Below are positions 18,038-26,788 of a stretch of DNA of 64,000 bases, one piece after another. Each line of letters starts with the position of its first letter. The first letter of the stretch is position 1. The DNA is taken from contig NZ_VWMY01000011.1 of NCBI RefSeq assembly GCF_008905045.1, positions 87,613 through 151,612 on the forward strand, read 5' to 3'. This stretch comes from Streptomyces albicerus (lineage in GTDB: Bacteria > Actinomycetota > Actinomycetes > Streptomycetales > Streptomycetaceae). The notes beneath the pieces are model-generated. The model worked only from the letters and a program-made list of their open reading frames with translations, made no database searches and had not been told where the DNA came from. Position numbers and translations under genes: made by a program.

Positions 18038-18598
18038 ATGAACGATGTGCTCTTCTGGACACTGGCCGTCCTCGCTGTCGCCTCCGGAGTGATGGTCTTC
18101 CGGTTCGACTCGATGGCCCGGGCGACCTTCTCGCTGCTCACCTCACTGCTGTGCGTGGCCGGTGAGGTGCTCCTGCTGGGCATGGACTATCTGGGGATCG
18201 TCATCGTGCTGATGATGACGATCGAGATGGCCATCATGGCCGTATTCATGATCATGTACATGATGAATCCGGCGGGCCTGATGCCGATGACCATGATCCA
18301 CAACAAGAGGGGCGCGGCCGTCATCTGCGTCGGCGTCTTCGTACTGCTGGCCGTCGGCATCTTCCTGGCGCCCTGGCCCGGCCGCCGAGGCAAGCCACCG
18401 GCCGACGTGACGATGGACCTCGGGATGTCTCTGATGGGTCCGCAGATGCTCACCATGATGACGCTGGGCATGGCCTTGTTCGCGACGATCGTCTCCAGCG
18501 TGGTCCTGGCCACGCGGCGGGGCCGCTACGACCGCCTGGGCGACGACCTGCGGGCCGAACGCTCCGACGACCCGGTACGAGGCGGTGTCGGCCGGTGA
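18038..18598 (+). CDS. nuoJ: NADH-quinone oxidoreductase subunit J
   Basis: The 186-residue protein has five hydrophobic spans. ARATFSLLTSLLCVAGEVLLLGMDYLGIVIVLMMTIEMAIMAVFMIMYM corresponds to the NuoJ core, with the buried Glu that lies in the proton path. The ATG follows GGAAGGAG by about ten bases. It is separated from nuoH by 37 bases, the only real gap in the operon, and its stop overlaps the nuoK start as GTGA. The C-terminus is polar and Arg-rich. Confidence 0.9.
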   Translation: MNDVLFWTLAVLAVASGVMVFRFDSMARATFSLLTSLLCVAGEVLLLGMDYLGIVIVLMMTIEMAIMAVFMIMYMMNPAGLMPMTMIHNKRGAAVICVGVFVLLAVGIFLAPWPGRRGKPPADVTMDLGMSLMGPQMLTMMTLGMALFATIVSSVVLATRRGRYDRLGDDLRAERSDDPVRGGVGR

Positions 18599-18900
18599 GT
18601 CTGGAACTGTTCATGCTGCTCGGCGCCGCCCTGCTGTGCGTCGGGCTGTTCGGGGCGCTCACCCAGCAGTCGATCGTGATGCTGATGATGGGCCTTGAGC
18701 TGATGCTGGGCGGGGTGATCGTCGGCGCGGCGGCGGCCTGGCACTACATCGCGCCGGCCGCGCCCGACGGGCAGGTGCTGGTGGTCCTGGCGGTGACCGC
18801 GATGGCTTTGGAGATGGCGATCGGCTTCGCGGTGGTCACCGCGTTGTTCCGCTCTCGCGAGGTCGACATGACCGACATGGCGGCGGAGTTGAAGGAGTGA
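18595..18900 (+). CDS. nuoK: NADH-quinone oxidoreductase subunit K
   Basis: The 101-residue, three-span protein fits NuoK: LLGAALLCVGLFGALTQQSIVMLMMGLELMLGGVIVG has the conserved Glu in the second span (GLELMLG), and a second Glu lies in MALEMAIGFAVVTALF. These Glu pairs carry protons between NuoH and NuoN. Start GTG 18595 overlaps nuoJ, and its stop overlaps nuoL, both as GTGA. Confidence 0.93.
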   Translation: MSLELFMLLGAALLCVGLFGALTQQSIVMLMMGLELMLGGVIVGAAAAWHYIAPAAPDGQVLVVLAVTAMALEMAIGFAVVTALFRSREVDMTDMAAELKE

Positions 18901-20771
18901 GCGCCGTGCTGTGGGCACTGGTCGCCCTGCCGGTGGTCTTCGGCACCGCGCTTCTCGTGGCCGGGCGCAGGGCCGATCGCGCCGCCCCGGTCGTCGCGGT
19001 GGGCGTCATGCTCGCAGCCCTGGGGCTGGCCGTGGCGACCGCGTTCCGGCACACCTCGGTGACGGCGCCGCTTCTCGAACAGCTGCCGGTCCGGCTGGCC
19101 GTCGACGGTCTGTCCGGGCTCCTCGTCGTCACCGTCACGGCGGTCACCGTGGCCGTACTGCTGTTCAGTGCGGCGGAGTTCGGCCGCGAGGAGGCCCGAT
19201 CCCGTTTCTTCGGGCTGATACTGCTGTTCGCGGGCAGCATGCTGGTCACCGTCACCTCCGTAACCCTTCCCGTGCTGCTCATGAGCTGGGAGGTCATGGG
19301 CGCCACCTCCTGGGCCCTGATCGGCTACTGGTGGCGCGACCCGGAGCGGGTCGACGCCGCCAACACCGCCTTCCTCACCACCCGTACCGCCGATCTCGGC
19401 CTCTATCTGGCGGCCGGAGCCGCACTCGCGAGCAGCCAGTCCGCAAGCCTCTCCCTGGAGGATCTGCCCGGGGCCGACGAGCCCTGGCTGTCGCTCATCA
19501 CCGCGGGCGTCATCGCCGCGGCCTTCGGCAAGTCGGCCCAACTCCCCTTCAGTTTCTGGCTGTCGCGCGCCATGCAGGGCCCGAGCCCCGTCTCCGCGCT
19601 GCTGCACTCCGCGACGATGGTCGTGGCGGGCGCGTACCTGCTGCTGCGCACCGGGCCGTTGCTGGAGGCCTCCGGCTGGGGCGATGAGGTGGTGGCGTGG
19701 ACCGGAGCCGTCACCGCCGTCGCCCTCGGGCTGGTGGCCGTGGCCCAGACCGACCTCAAACAGCTACTCGCCGCCTCCACCTGCGCCCAGATCGGATTCA
19801 TGGTGCTGGCCGCCGGCGTCGACGGCACCACGGGCGGCACCCTGCAACTGATCGCCCACGCCGCTGCCAAGAGCCTGCTGTTCCTCGTCGCGGGGGTGTG
19901 GCTGACGGCCCTCGGCACGAAAGCGTTGCCGGCGCTGCATGGGGCGGCCCGTCGCTACCGTACGGTCGGCATTGTCTTCACCGCCGGCGCCTGCTCCCTG
20001 GCCGGGCTTGCGCCGCTGTCCTTGTGGGCGGCCAAGGACGTACTGCTGTCCGCCGCGCGCGAGCACACGCCGTGGCTGTACGCGGTGGGCCTGGCCGCCG
20101 CCGTCCTGTCCGCGGTGTACAGCGCCAAGGCGCTGTGGTTCGTCTGGCGCCCGCAACCGGCGGCCGAGGAGCAGCAGTTGGACACCGAGCAGCGCGGCAC
20201 CCGGCACGTCCCCCGGATGTCCGTGCCGCCGCTGGTCCTGCTGGCCGTCGCCTGCGTGGTCCTCTCACCGCTCGCGCTGCCACCACTGGCCGACGCTGTC
20301 GAGCGCGTGCTCGGAGGTGACTCCCAACCCACCCCGTACGCGTGGGAGTTGGGCCTTTCGGCTGCCCTCGCCCTGATCGCGGCGGCCGCCGCCTGGGCCT
20401 GGGGCGGGCGCGTACTGCCGCTGCCCGCTCGGGCGAAGGGCTGGTTCCGGGACTGGCTCTCCCTGGAGCGCGCGGCGCAGGCGCTCGTCGTACGGCCCGT
20501 GTTCTGGGCTGCCCGCAGCGCCGCCGCCTTCGACGAGCGCGTACTCGATCGCGGTGTTGAGGGTGCGGCGCGCTCCGCCGTCGGCTTCGCCCGCTGGTCC
20601 GACCGGACCGTGGAGCGGGCGGTCGACGGCACGGTGACCACGGTGGCCGCCGCCACCCGGGCCCTCGGCCAACTGGCCCGCAGGCCGCAGACCGGTCAGC
20701 TGCACCAGTACCTCGCCCAGGCCGTCGCGGCCTTCACCGTCCTCGCCGTCGTGCTCGTCCTCGTGAGGTGA
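18897..20771 (+). CDS. nuoL: NADH-quinone oxidoreductase subunit L (antiporter-like pump)
   Basis: The 624-residue membrane protein has the NuoL/Mrp antiporter core: LLMSWEVMGATSWALIGYWW with the conserved Glu, AAFGKSAQLPFSFWLSRAMQGPSPVSALLHSATMVVAGAYLL with pumping Lys and His, and AQTDLKQLLAASTCAQIGFM with the broken-helix Lys. The C-terminal extension carries the lateral helix region. Pumping residues look intact even though the peripheral arm is missing. GTG 18897 is the overlapping start; GTG 18906 is an alternative. Confidence 0.94.
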   Translation: MSAVLWALVALPVVFGTALLVAGRRADRAAPVVAVGVMLAALGLAVATAFRHTSVTAPLLEQLPVRLAVDGLSGLLVVTVTAVTVAVLLFSAAEFGREEARSRFFGLILLFAGSMLVTVTSVTLPVLLMSWEVMGATSWALIGYWWRDPERVDAANTAFLTTRTADLGLYLAAGAALASSQSASLSLEDLPGADEPWLSLITAGVIAAAFGKSAQLPFSFWLSRAMQGPSPVSALLHSATMVVAGAYLLLRTGPLLEASGWGDEVVAWTGAVTAVALGLVAVAQTDLKQLLAASTCAQIGFMVLAAGVDGTTGGTLQLIAHAAAKSLLFLVAGVWLTALGTKALPALHGAARRYRTVGIVFTAGACSLAGLAPLSLWAAKDVLLSAAREHTPWLYAVGLAAAVLSAVYSAKALWFVWRPQPAAEEQQLDTEQRGTRHVPRMSVPPLVLLAVACVVLSPLALPPLADAVERVLGGDSQPTPYAWELGLSAALALIAAAAAWAWGGRVLPLPARAKGWFRDWLSLERAAQALVVRPVFWAARSAAAFDERVLDRGVEGAARSAVGFARWSDRTVERAVDGTVTTVAAATRALGQLARRPQTGQLHQYLAQAVAAFTVLAVVLVLVR

Positions 20772-22282
20772 CCCTCTTGCTTACGGCCCTCGTCTTCACG
20801 CCCACCGCCGTCGCACTGCTGCTGCTCGTGCTGCCGCGGCGTACTCCGGAGTCGGTGTTCCGGATCGTCTGGGTGGTGTCCACGGCCGTGCTGCTCGCCT
20901 TCGTCGTCGGCTTGTGGGCGGGTTACGACCACGGCGGCGGCATGCAGTACGAGGTCCGTGCCCGGTGGATCCCCAGCGCCGGGGTCGGCTACCACGTCGG
21001 CGTCGACGGACTGTCGCTGCCGCTGCTCGCCATGACCTGCGTGCTCTTCCTGGCATGCGCCGTCCATTCGCTGCGCCAGACCCGCCGGGTACGCGAGTTC
21101 GCCGCGCTGTTCCTGTTCCTGCAGACGACCTGCCTCGGGCTGTTCGTCTCCCTCGACCTGATCCTCTTCTTCGTCTTCTTCGATCTGTCCATCGTGGGGA
21201 TGTACTTCGTCATCGCGGGCTGGGGACACCAGCAGGCCGCCCGGGCCGCCCTGATGTTCTTCCTCTACACCTTCATCGGCTCCCTGGCCCTGCTGCTCGG
21301 CTTCATCGGCCTCTATCTCGCCGCCGATCCGCACACCTTCGACATGGTCGAGCTGACCCGGCAGAACCCGCTCGCCGGGCGGTCCGTCTACGCGGCCCTC
21401 GTACTGTTGGCCATCGGCATCGGACTGGCCGTGAAGACACCGACCGTGCCCTTCCACACCTGGCTCCCACCCGCGCACACCGAGGCGCCCGCCGCCGGCT
21501 CCGCGATCCTCGCCGGTGTGCTGCTGAAGATGGGCACGTACGGCTTCCTGCGCATCGCCATGCCGATGCTCCCGGACGCGTGGCGCGACTACGCACTGGT
21601 CATCGTGATCGTCGGTGTGGTGTCGGTGCTGTACGGCGCGCTGGTGGCGCTGGCCCAGACGGACTTCAAGCGGATGATCGCGTACACCTCGGTCAATCAC
21701 ATGGGGTACATCATCCTCGCGGTCGGTGCGGCCGCCGCGACGGCCGACACCTCCGAGCAGGCGCGCTCCCTCGCCGTCACCGGGGCCGTGACCCAGATGG
21801 TCAGCCACGGACTGCTCACCGGGGCGCTGTTCCTGCTCGCCGGTGTGCTGTACGAGCGCGGTCGTACGTACGACATGGGCGCGTACTCCGGGATCGCCGC
21901 TGCGGCACCGGCGTTCACCGGCATGACCGCCGTGGCCGCTTTCGCCTCCCTGGGCCTGCCGGGCTTTTCCGGGTTCATCGCCGAGTTCCAGATCTTCACC
22001 GGCAGCCTCGGCCCGCGTCCGGTGGCCACGTCCCTGTCCCTGCTGGGCATCCTGCTGACCGCGGGGTTGTTTCTGCGCGCCCTGCAGAAGATGTTCCTCG
22101 GTCCGCTGCGGCTGCCCGACGCACCCGGTAGCCCACGCGCCTTCCCCGACGTCCGGGCCCATGAGAGCGTCGCCGTCGTACCGCTGCTGATGCTCGCCGT
22201 GGTGGTGGGCGTCGCGCCGCGCTTCCTCCTCGACGTCATCGAGCCCGCTTCCCGTGCCGTTGTGGAGCTGCTCGCGCGATGA
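20768..22282 (+). CDS. nuoM: NADH-quinone oxidoreductase subunit M (antiporter-like pump)
   Basis: The 504-residue protein matches NuoM: VGVDGLSLPLLAMTCVLF, DLILFFVFFDLSIVGMYFVIAGWG (acidic residue of the pump), GLAVKTPTVPFHTWLPPAHTEAPAAGSAILAGVLLKMGTYGFLR with Lys and His of the channel, and AQTDFKRMIAYTSVNHMGYI. The conserved Glu of the family position in span 5 reads Asp in FFDLSIVGMYF. GTG 20768 overlaps the nuoL stop. Confidence 0.95.
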   Translation: MTLLLTALVFTPTAVALLLLVLPRRTPESVFRIVWVVSTAVLLAFVVGLWAGYDHGGGMQYEVRARWIPSAGVGYHVGVDGLSLPLLAMTCVLFLACAVHSLRQTRRVREFAALFLFLQTTCLGLFVSLDLILFFVFFDLSIVGMYFVIAGWGHQQAARAALMFFLYTFIGSLALLLGFIGLYLAADPHTFDMVELTRQNPLAGRSVYAALVLLAIGIGLAVKTPTVPFHTWLPPAHTEAPAAGSAILAGVLLKMGTYGFLRIAMPMLPDAWRDYALVIVIVGVVSVLYGALVALAQTDFKRMIAYTSVNHMGYIILAVGAAAATADTSEQARSLAVTGAVTQMVSHGLLTGALFLLAGVLYERGRTYDMGAYSGIAAAAPAFTGMTAVAAFASLGLPGFSGFIAEFQIFTGSLGPRPVATSLSLLGILLTAGLFLRALQKMFLGPLRLPDAPGSPRAFPDVRAHESVAVVPLLMLAVVVGVAPRFLLDVIEPASRAVVELLAR

Positions 22283-23703
22283 CCGAGATGAACGAGAACC
22301 CTCTCGACATCCTGCCGGAGATCCTGCTGGCGGCCGGCGCCGTCCTCGGGCTGCTGCTCGGCGCCTGGCTGCCGCGCTCGCGTCAGTGGATCGTCGGACT
22401 GCTGGCCGCGCTGGCCTCCACTGCCGGGATCGTCGCGGCCGCCGTGGCGGCAACCGAGCCGGCCACCGCCGCCTTCGACGGAGCGTTCGCCGTCGACCCG
22501 GTCACCGGCACCTCGCGGATCGTCATCCTCGCCGGAGGCCTGCTCGTGCTCGCGCTCAGCATCGGCCCCATGCGCGCCGACCCGCGCGAGAGCGAGTTCT
22601 ACGTCCTGCTCCAACTCACCGTCCTAGGCGCCCTGGTGCTCGCCGGAGCGCAGGACCTCCTGCTGCTGGCCGCCGGCTATCTGCTCGCGAGCATCCCGGC
22701 GTACACGCTCGCCGGTTTCCGCAAGGACGGCCCCGGCACCGAAGCGGCGCTGAAGTACTACGTGATCGGTGCCCTGCTCGGCGTCCTCATGCTCACCGGC
22801 ATCACCGTCCTGTACGCCACGGGGCGCGGCACCGGCTATCCGATGCTGAGCACGGAGCTGCGCGAGGCGCCGGAGGCGCTGCTCGCAGCCGGAACGCTGG
22901 GGCTGCTCGCCGGCCTGCTCTTCAAGGCGGGCGCGGTGCCTGCCCACTTCTGGGTACCGGACGCCGTGCAGGGCAGCACACCACCGGTCGCCGCGCTCCT
23001 CACCACCCTCCCGAAGATCGGCGCGCTGGCCGCCCTCTTCCGCCTCGGAGCGGTGCCCCTGGCCGACAGCCCACTCCCCTGGGCCGCCCTGATCGCCGTA
23101 CTCGCCGCGGCCTCCATGACCCTCGGCAATCTCGCCGCCTTCTTCCAGAGCGACGTCAAACGACTGCTCGCGTACTCCACCATCAGCCAGGTCGGCTACC
23201 TGCTGATGCCCGTGGCGGTCGCCGTCCGCTCCGACGAAGCCCAGCAGGCGCTGCTGTACTACCTCGCCGCATACGCCGTCACCAACCTCGGCGCCTTCGC
23301 CGTGGTCTGCGCCCTCCCCCGGGCCGTGAACCTGGACGACTACCGCGGACTCGCCCGCCAGCGGCCCCTGTTGGCCCTGAGCCTCGTCATCTGTCTGCTG
23401 GGCCTCGTCGGCACCCCGCCGACCGCGGTCTTCCTCGGCAAGCTGGAGATCTTCACCGCCGCCGTCGACGGCGGCTACGCCTGGCTCGCCGTCCTGGCCG
23501 CGGTCAACACCGTCGCCTCGCTCTTCTACTACCTGCGCTGGATCGTCCCGGCCGTCTCCCGGGGCGAGGGAACAGTGCTCCGCGACGGCGACGGCGACGG
23601 CACGGCACGCGTCGTGGCGTACGCGGCCGCCACCGCATCACTTGGACTGGGACTGGCCGGGGGGCCGGTACTCGCGATGCTGTCCGGCACGCTCACCCGG
23701 TGA
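22279..23703 (+). CDS. nuoN: NADH-quinone oxidoreductase subunit N (antiporter-like pump)
   Basis: The 474-residue protein matches NuoN: LLLAAGYLLASIPAYTLAGF, FKAGAVPAHFWVPDAVQGSTPPVAALLTTLPKIGAL with Lys and His, and FFQSDVKRLLAYSTISQVGYLL. It ends the operon; its ATG overlaps the nuoM stop as ATGA. The next gene is convergent, 39 bases away, with no obvious hairpin between. Confidence 0.95.
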   Translation: MTEMNENPLDILPEILLAAGAVLGLLLGAWLPRSRQWIVGLLAALASTAGIVAAAVAATEPATAAFDGAFAVDPVTGTSRIVILAGGLLVLALSIGPMRADPRESEFYVLLQLTVLGALVLAGAQDLLLLAAGYLLASIPAYTLAGFRKDGPGTEAALKYYVIGALLGVLMLTGITVLYATGRGTGYPMLSTELREAPEALLAAGTLGLLAGLLFKAGAVPAHFWVPDAVQGSTPPVAALLTTLPKIGALAALFRLGAVPLADSPLPWAALIAVLAAASMTLGNLAAFFQSDVKRLLAYSTISQVGYLLMPVAVAVRSDEAQQALLYYLAAYAVTNLGAFAVVCALPRAVNLDDYRGLARQRPLLALSLVICLLGLVGTPPTAVFLGKLEIFTAAVDGGYAWLAVLAAVNTVASLFYYLRWIVPAVSRGEGTVLRDGDGDGTARVVAYAAATASLGLGLAGGPVLAMLSGTLTR

Positions 23704-23742
23704 CGCCACCAGCAACCGCGCGGAGCGCCAGGTGGAGGGAAG

Positions 23743-24069
23743 TCAGTAGCCTCCCGCCGCCCGCCACACCGGCCCCAGATATTCGGAGAGTTCGGATTCC
23801 TCTCGCCGCGCCAGTCCCACCAGGTCGACATCGCGGAGATCCCCCTCCCCGGAAGTCATGATCTCTTGTACTTCGTCGGCCATCGGCAGCTGCTCCGGTG
23901 AGAGCGACACCTCCCTCGTATCCTCCACTTCCTCCGCCATACGGCGGAAGTGGAGGATCAGCGCGGCCAACGCGACATCTCTGACTTCGAGTTGCATGGC
24001 ATCCCGAAGTCTGGCGACCTCCCCAGCCGTGACCATGAGGTCACGCGCATCGGCCGTCATGTACCTCAT
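23743..24069 (-). CDS. Small hypothetical protein
   Basis: The 108-residue soluble protein starts at ATG 24069, four bases after GGGAG. It is acidic and helical: RDLMVTAGEVARLRDAMQLEVRDVALAALILHFRRMAEEVED, then LPMADEVQEIMTSGEGDLRDVDLVGLARREESELSEYLG. I do not recognise the family. It faces nuoN. Third-position GC bias and the ribosome site support it being expressed; an in-frame ATG at 24060 is a second choice. Confidence 0.55.
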   Translation of the reverse strand: MRYMTADARDLMVTAGEVARLRDAMQLEVRDVALAALILHFRRMAEEVEDTREVSLSPEQLPMADEVQEIMTSGEGDLRDVDLVGLARREESELSEYLGPVWRAAGGY

Positions 24070-24302
24070 TGCGCTCCCAGCGTGGTCGACCGGCTTACAT
24101 CTGAAGGTGCGCCTGCGTGTCGGCGTCGTGCAGCTTGTCCCTGGAGTCGACCTGGGGCGAAACCCGTCACCGTCGATGTTGTTCACGCGACTATGACCGG
24201 TTCTCGACAGTCGCAGGTGATCATTAAGTGAACGGAGAGGGTCAGTCGTCTCAGAGCCGGCCGTGTGCGGCCTCAATGGCCGGGATTGCCATGAGGGCAT
24301 GG

Positions 24303-24319
24303 ATACCCCCAGCGGGTAC
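24303..24319. promoter_or_regulatory. CsoR-like operator, copy 1
   Basis: ATACCCCCAGCGGGTAC: TACCC and GGGTA arms with a five-base centre. It is the least symmetric in centre length of three similar sites before the exporter at 24421. Confidence 0.4.
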
Positions 24320-24345
24320 CAAAATCATTGACGCAACCCCCTTCC

Positions 24346-24362
24346 ATACCCCCATGGGGTTT
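24346..24362. promoter_or_regulatory. CsoR-like operator, copy 2
   Basis: ATACCCCCATGGGGTTT: ACCCC and GGGGT arms around CAT, with one mismatch in the outer TA. It overlaps an ATG that is not used as a start. Confidence 0.45.
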
Positions 24363-24382
24363 GTTACCTTCGGCCCTCGAAC

Positions 24383-24399
24383 ATACCCCCCTGGGGTAT
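24383..24399. promoter_or_regulatory. CsoR-like operator, copy 3 (perfect)
   Basis: ATACCCC-CCT-GGGGTAT is a perfect 7-bp inverted repeat with a three-base centre, about 20 bases before the exporter start. C-tract/G-tract palindromes flanked by TA are the known binding pattern of CsoR/RcnR-family repressors that sense copper, persulfide, nickel or formaldehyde. Confidence 0.6.
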
Positions 24400-24420
24400 A
24401 TCGAGAGAAGGGACACCCTC

Positions 24421-25866
24421 ATGTCAACCGTCAACCCGCGTCGGTGGTGGGCGCTTTTCGTGCTCGCCACCGCGCAGTTCATGGTCATCATGGACACCTC
24501 GATCATCGGCGTGGCGCTCCCCGAGATGCAGCGCGACCTCGGCTTCTCCCCGGGCGATCTGCAGTGGGTCTTCAACGCGTACGTCATCGCCTTCGGCGGA
24601 CTGCTGCTGCTCGGCGGCAGACTGTCGGATCTCCTGGGCGCCCGGCGGATCTTCGTGACCGGCTGGACCGTACTGATCGCGGGCTCTGTCGTCGCCGCGG
24701 CCGCCACCACCGCGTGGGTCGAGGTCCTGGGCCGAGCCGTCCAGGGAGTGGGCGGCGCACTCATCGCGCCCGCCTCGATGACCCTGCTCATGATGCTCTT
24801 CAGCCACGACCCGAAGGAACTCGGCAAGGCCCTCGCGCTGTACGGCGCCGCGGCCCCGGCAGGCGGCACCGCGGGCGTCTTCCTCGGCGGCGTCTTCACC
24901 GAATGGGCCAGCTGGCCCTGGGTGTTCATCATCTACATCCCGATCGGCATCGCCACCCTCCTGGCCACCGGACTGCTGCCGGCGGTCGCGAGACGGCACG
25001 GCTCTGTCGACGTCCTCGGCGCCGTCTCCGTCACGGCAGGCCTCGCGCTCGCGGTGTTCGCGGTGGTGCGTGCTCCCGAGATCGGCTGGGGTGCCACCCA
25101 GACCATCCTCGAACTCCTCGCCGCCGCCGTGCTGTTGGCCCTCTTCCTGGTAGTCCAGCGCTCGGCCGCGGCGCCGCTGATGCCGCTGGGCGTGTGGCGG
25201 ACGCCGGGCCTCGGCCCGTCGAACCTGGCGATGACCCTGCTCGGGGCCGCCTGGATCCCGATGTGGTACTTCCTCAACCTCTACCTGCAGCAGGTGCTCG
25301 GATACGGTGCCTTCGCCAGCGGCGCCGCGCTCCTGCCGATGACCGGGCTCCTGATGGTCTTCATGACGATGGTCACCGCCCGGCTGCTGGGCCGCTTCGG
25401 CCCCAAGCCGCTGATCGCGGGCGGGCTGTTCGTCCTCGCGGCGGGTCTGCTGTGGCTGGCGGCCGTCGAGCCGTCGGGCACCTTCGTGGTGGACGTCCTG
25501 CCCGCCTCGCTGGTCGCCGCGATCGGCATGTCACTGGCGTACATCCCGGCGATGATGGCCGCGATGTCCGGCGTTCCGCAGGAGCAGGCGGGCCTGGCCT
25601 CCGGCATCGTCAACACCACCTATCAGGTGGGCTCCGCCCTCGGCCTGGCCGCACTCACCGCGCTCGCCACCTCCCAGGGCGCGGGCCGGCTCGGCGACCT
25701 GCCCGGCCTCACCGACGGATTCAGCGCCGCGTTCTTCGCGGCGGCGGGCATCGCGGCCGCCGGCGGTCTGCTGACCGCACTGCTGATGCGCGGTAGCGGG
25801 TCCGCAAGCACCGAGGGAGTACAAGAGCCGACTGCCCGGCCGCAGGAGGAATCCGTGAGCAGCTAG
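24421..25866 (+). CDS. DHA2-family MFS exporter under CsoR-like operators
   Basis: The 481-residue protein has 14 spans and DHA2 motifs: MDTSIIGVALPEMQRDLGF, NAYVIAFGGLLLLGGRLSDLLGARRIF (motif A), GRAVQGVGGALIAPASMTLL, and repeated Gly-rich spans. ATG 24421 follows GAAGGGA. Three palindromes of the CsoR type lie within 120 bases upstream, so its expression probably responds to a metal, sulfane sulfur or aldehyde signal. No csoR gene is in the window, so the repressor would act from elsewhere. Substrate unknown. A hairpin at 25919-25962 ends the unit. Confidence 0.92.
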   Translation: MSTVNPRRWWALFVLATAQFMVIMDTSIIGVALPEMQRDLGFSPGDLQWVFNAYVIAFGGLLLLGGRLSDLLGARRIFVTGWTVLIAGSVVAAAATTAWVEVLGRAVQGVGGALIAPASMTLLMMLFSHDPKELGKALALYGAAAPAGGTAGVFLGGVFTEWASWPWVFIIYIPIGIATLLATGLLPAVARRHGSVDVLGAVSVTAGLALAVFAVVRAPEIGWGATQTILELLAAAVLLALFLVVQRSAAAPLMPLGVWRTPGLGPSNLAMTLLGAAWIPMWYFLNLYLQQVLGYGAFASGAALLPMTGLLMVFMTMVTARLLGRFGPKPLIAGGLFVLAAGLLWLAAVEPSGTFVVDVLPASLVAAIGMSLAYIPAMMAAMSGVPQEQAGLASGIVNTTYQVGSALGLAALTALATSQGAGRLGDLPGLTDGFSAAFFAAAGIAAAGGLLTALLMRGSGSASTEGVQEPTARPQEESVSS

Positions 25867-25918
25867 GAGGCCGATGGAACGCTGTGATTTCCTGCACAGG
25901 AGACGACATGGGCGGGCA

Positions 25919-25962
25919 CCGTATGGTCCGGTCGAGGGATGAATCCTTCGCGGACCATACGG
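25919..25962. terminator. Hairpin terminator after the exporter
   Basis: Perfect 12-bp arms (CCGTATGGTCCG, 25919-25930, and its complement at 25951-25962) with a 20-base loop, followed by a G/C-rich stretch and no T-run. Confidence 0.65.
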
Positions 25963-26118
25963 GGCCCGTTCGCCTGTGACCGGGCCACTCGCATTTCAGG
26001 AGCAGCCCAGCGCCCGCCCCTTCGCTACGAGCAACTCGCTTAATCCACGCACCAGTTGTTAACACGCCGTTCCGGAACCGGGTCATCCATGAGGCACGGG
26101 ACGCGTTAGGATCACGGC

Positions 26119-26568
26119 GTGGTTACGCCTTGGTCTCCCTCCGGTGCGCCGCGGACCCGCCCATGGGCCGGTCTGCTGCATCTGTTTGGGCTGGCCACCA
26201 TGCTGTTCGGCCTTGTATACGCCCACAGTGTGAGCCCGGAGGGCATCGCGGGCCATGTCTCCCCCACCGCTGCGACAGCCGCCCATGGCGGCGGTCAGAT
26301 CGGCACCACCACCGAGGTTGCGGAGCAGGTGTTCCTGGAGACACCGTCGGGCTCCCACGGCGGCGGCCATGACACCTCCCACCCAGCACAGGAGTGTGTC
26401 CCCGGTCCGCCGCAGCACGGTGTCTCGCTCGACGCACCCTGCGCCTCCCCCCTGGGCAGGGAGTACTCGGCCTCCGAAGCGACGCTCGGACAGCCCGCCC
26501 CGACCGGATCGAAGCCGGCCGGGTACGGGCTCGCGGAGTCCAGAACGTCAGCCGTGATGCAGGTCTAG
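26119..26568 (+). CDS. Small His/Cys-rich membrane protein, DUF6153-like
   Basis: The 149-residue protein has one N-terminal span (AGLLHLFGLATMLFGLVYAHS) and a long outer segment rich in His and Gly (AAHGGG, GSHGGGHDTSHP) with two Cys (HPAQECVPGPPQHG and DAPCAS). This layout resembles the actinobacterial DUF6153 group, of unknown role; Cys and His pairs could bind a metal ion. The GTG start lies seven bases after TAGGAT, a good -10, so the message may be leaderless. It is the first of four co-oriented genes leading to a PLP enzyme and an exporter. Confidence 0.6.
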   Translation: MVTPWSPSGAPRTRPWAGLLHLFGLATMLFGLVYAHSVSPEGIAGHVSPTAATAAHGGGQIGTTTEVAEQVFLETPSGSHGGGHDTSHPAQECVPGPPQHGVSLDAPCASPLGREYSASEATLGQPAPTGSKPAGYGLAESRTSAVMQV

Positions 26569-26788
26569 ATTTCGGCGCGCCCCTTCACTGACCAACACGT
26601 TCCGATACACGCGGACCAATGGTGTCCGCTGTGTGCGGCGTTGGTCATGTCTTGGCGCCCCGCCTCCCGTACGGCCGTCTCGCAGGCCGTGAACGGGTCG
26701 GACGAGGGCGCTCGCTCACCGCTCGCCGACGCCTCGCCGCTCCCCTCTGCCCGACTGTGCCGGGGAGCCGGCTCCGCACGGAGGACCT
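26569..26788. other. Intergenic segment between the two small membrane-protein genes
   Basis: About 220 bases with no gene that I can support. GGAGG at 26779-26783 is the ribosome site of the next gene. No palindrome resembling the CsoR sites is present. Confidence 0.35.

Noticed and set aside
20696..22453. 585-codon minus-strand open frame over nuoM
   Set aside because: Antisense shadow of nuoM and nuoN, Gly/Arg/His-rich with no recognisable domain.
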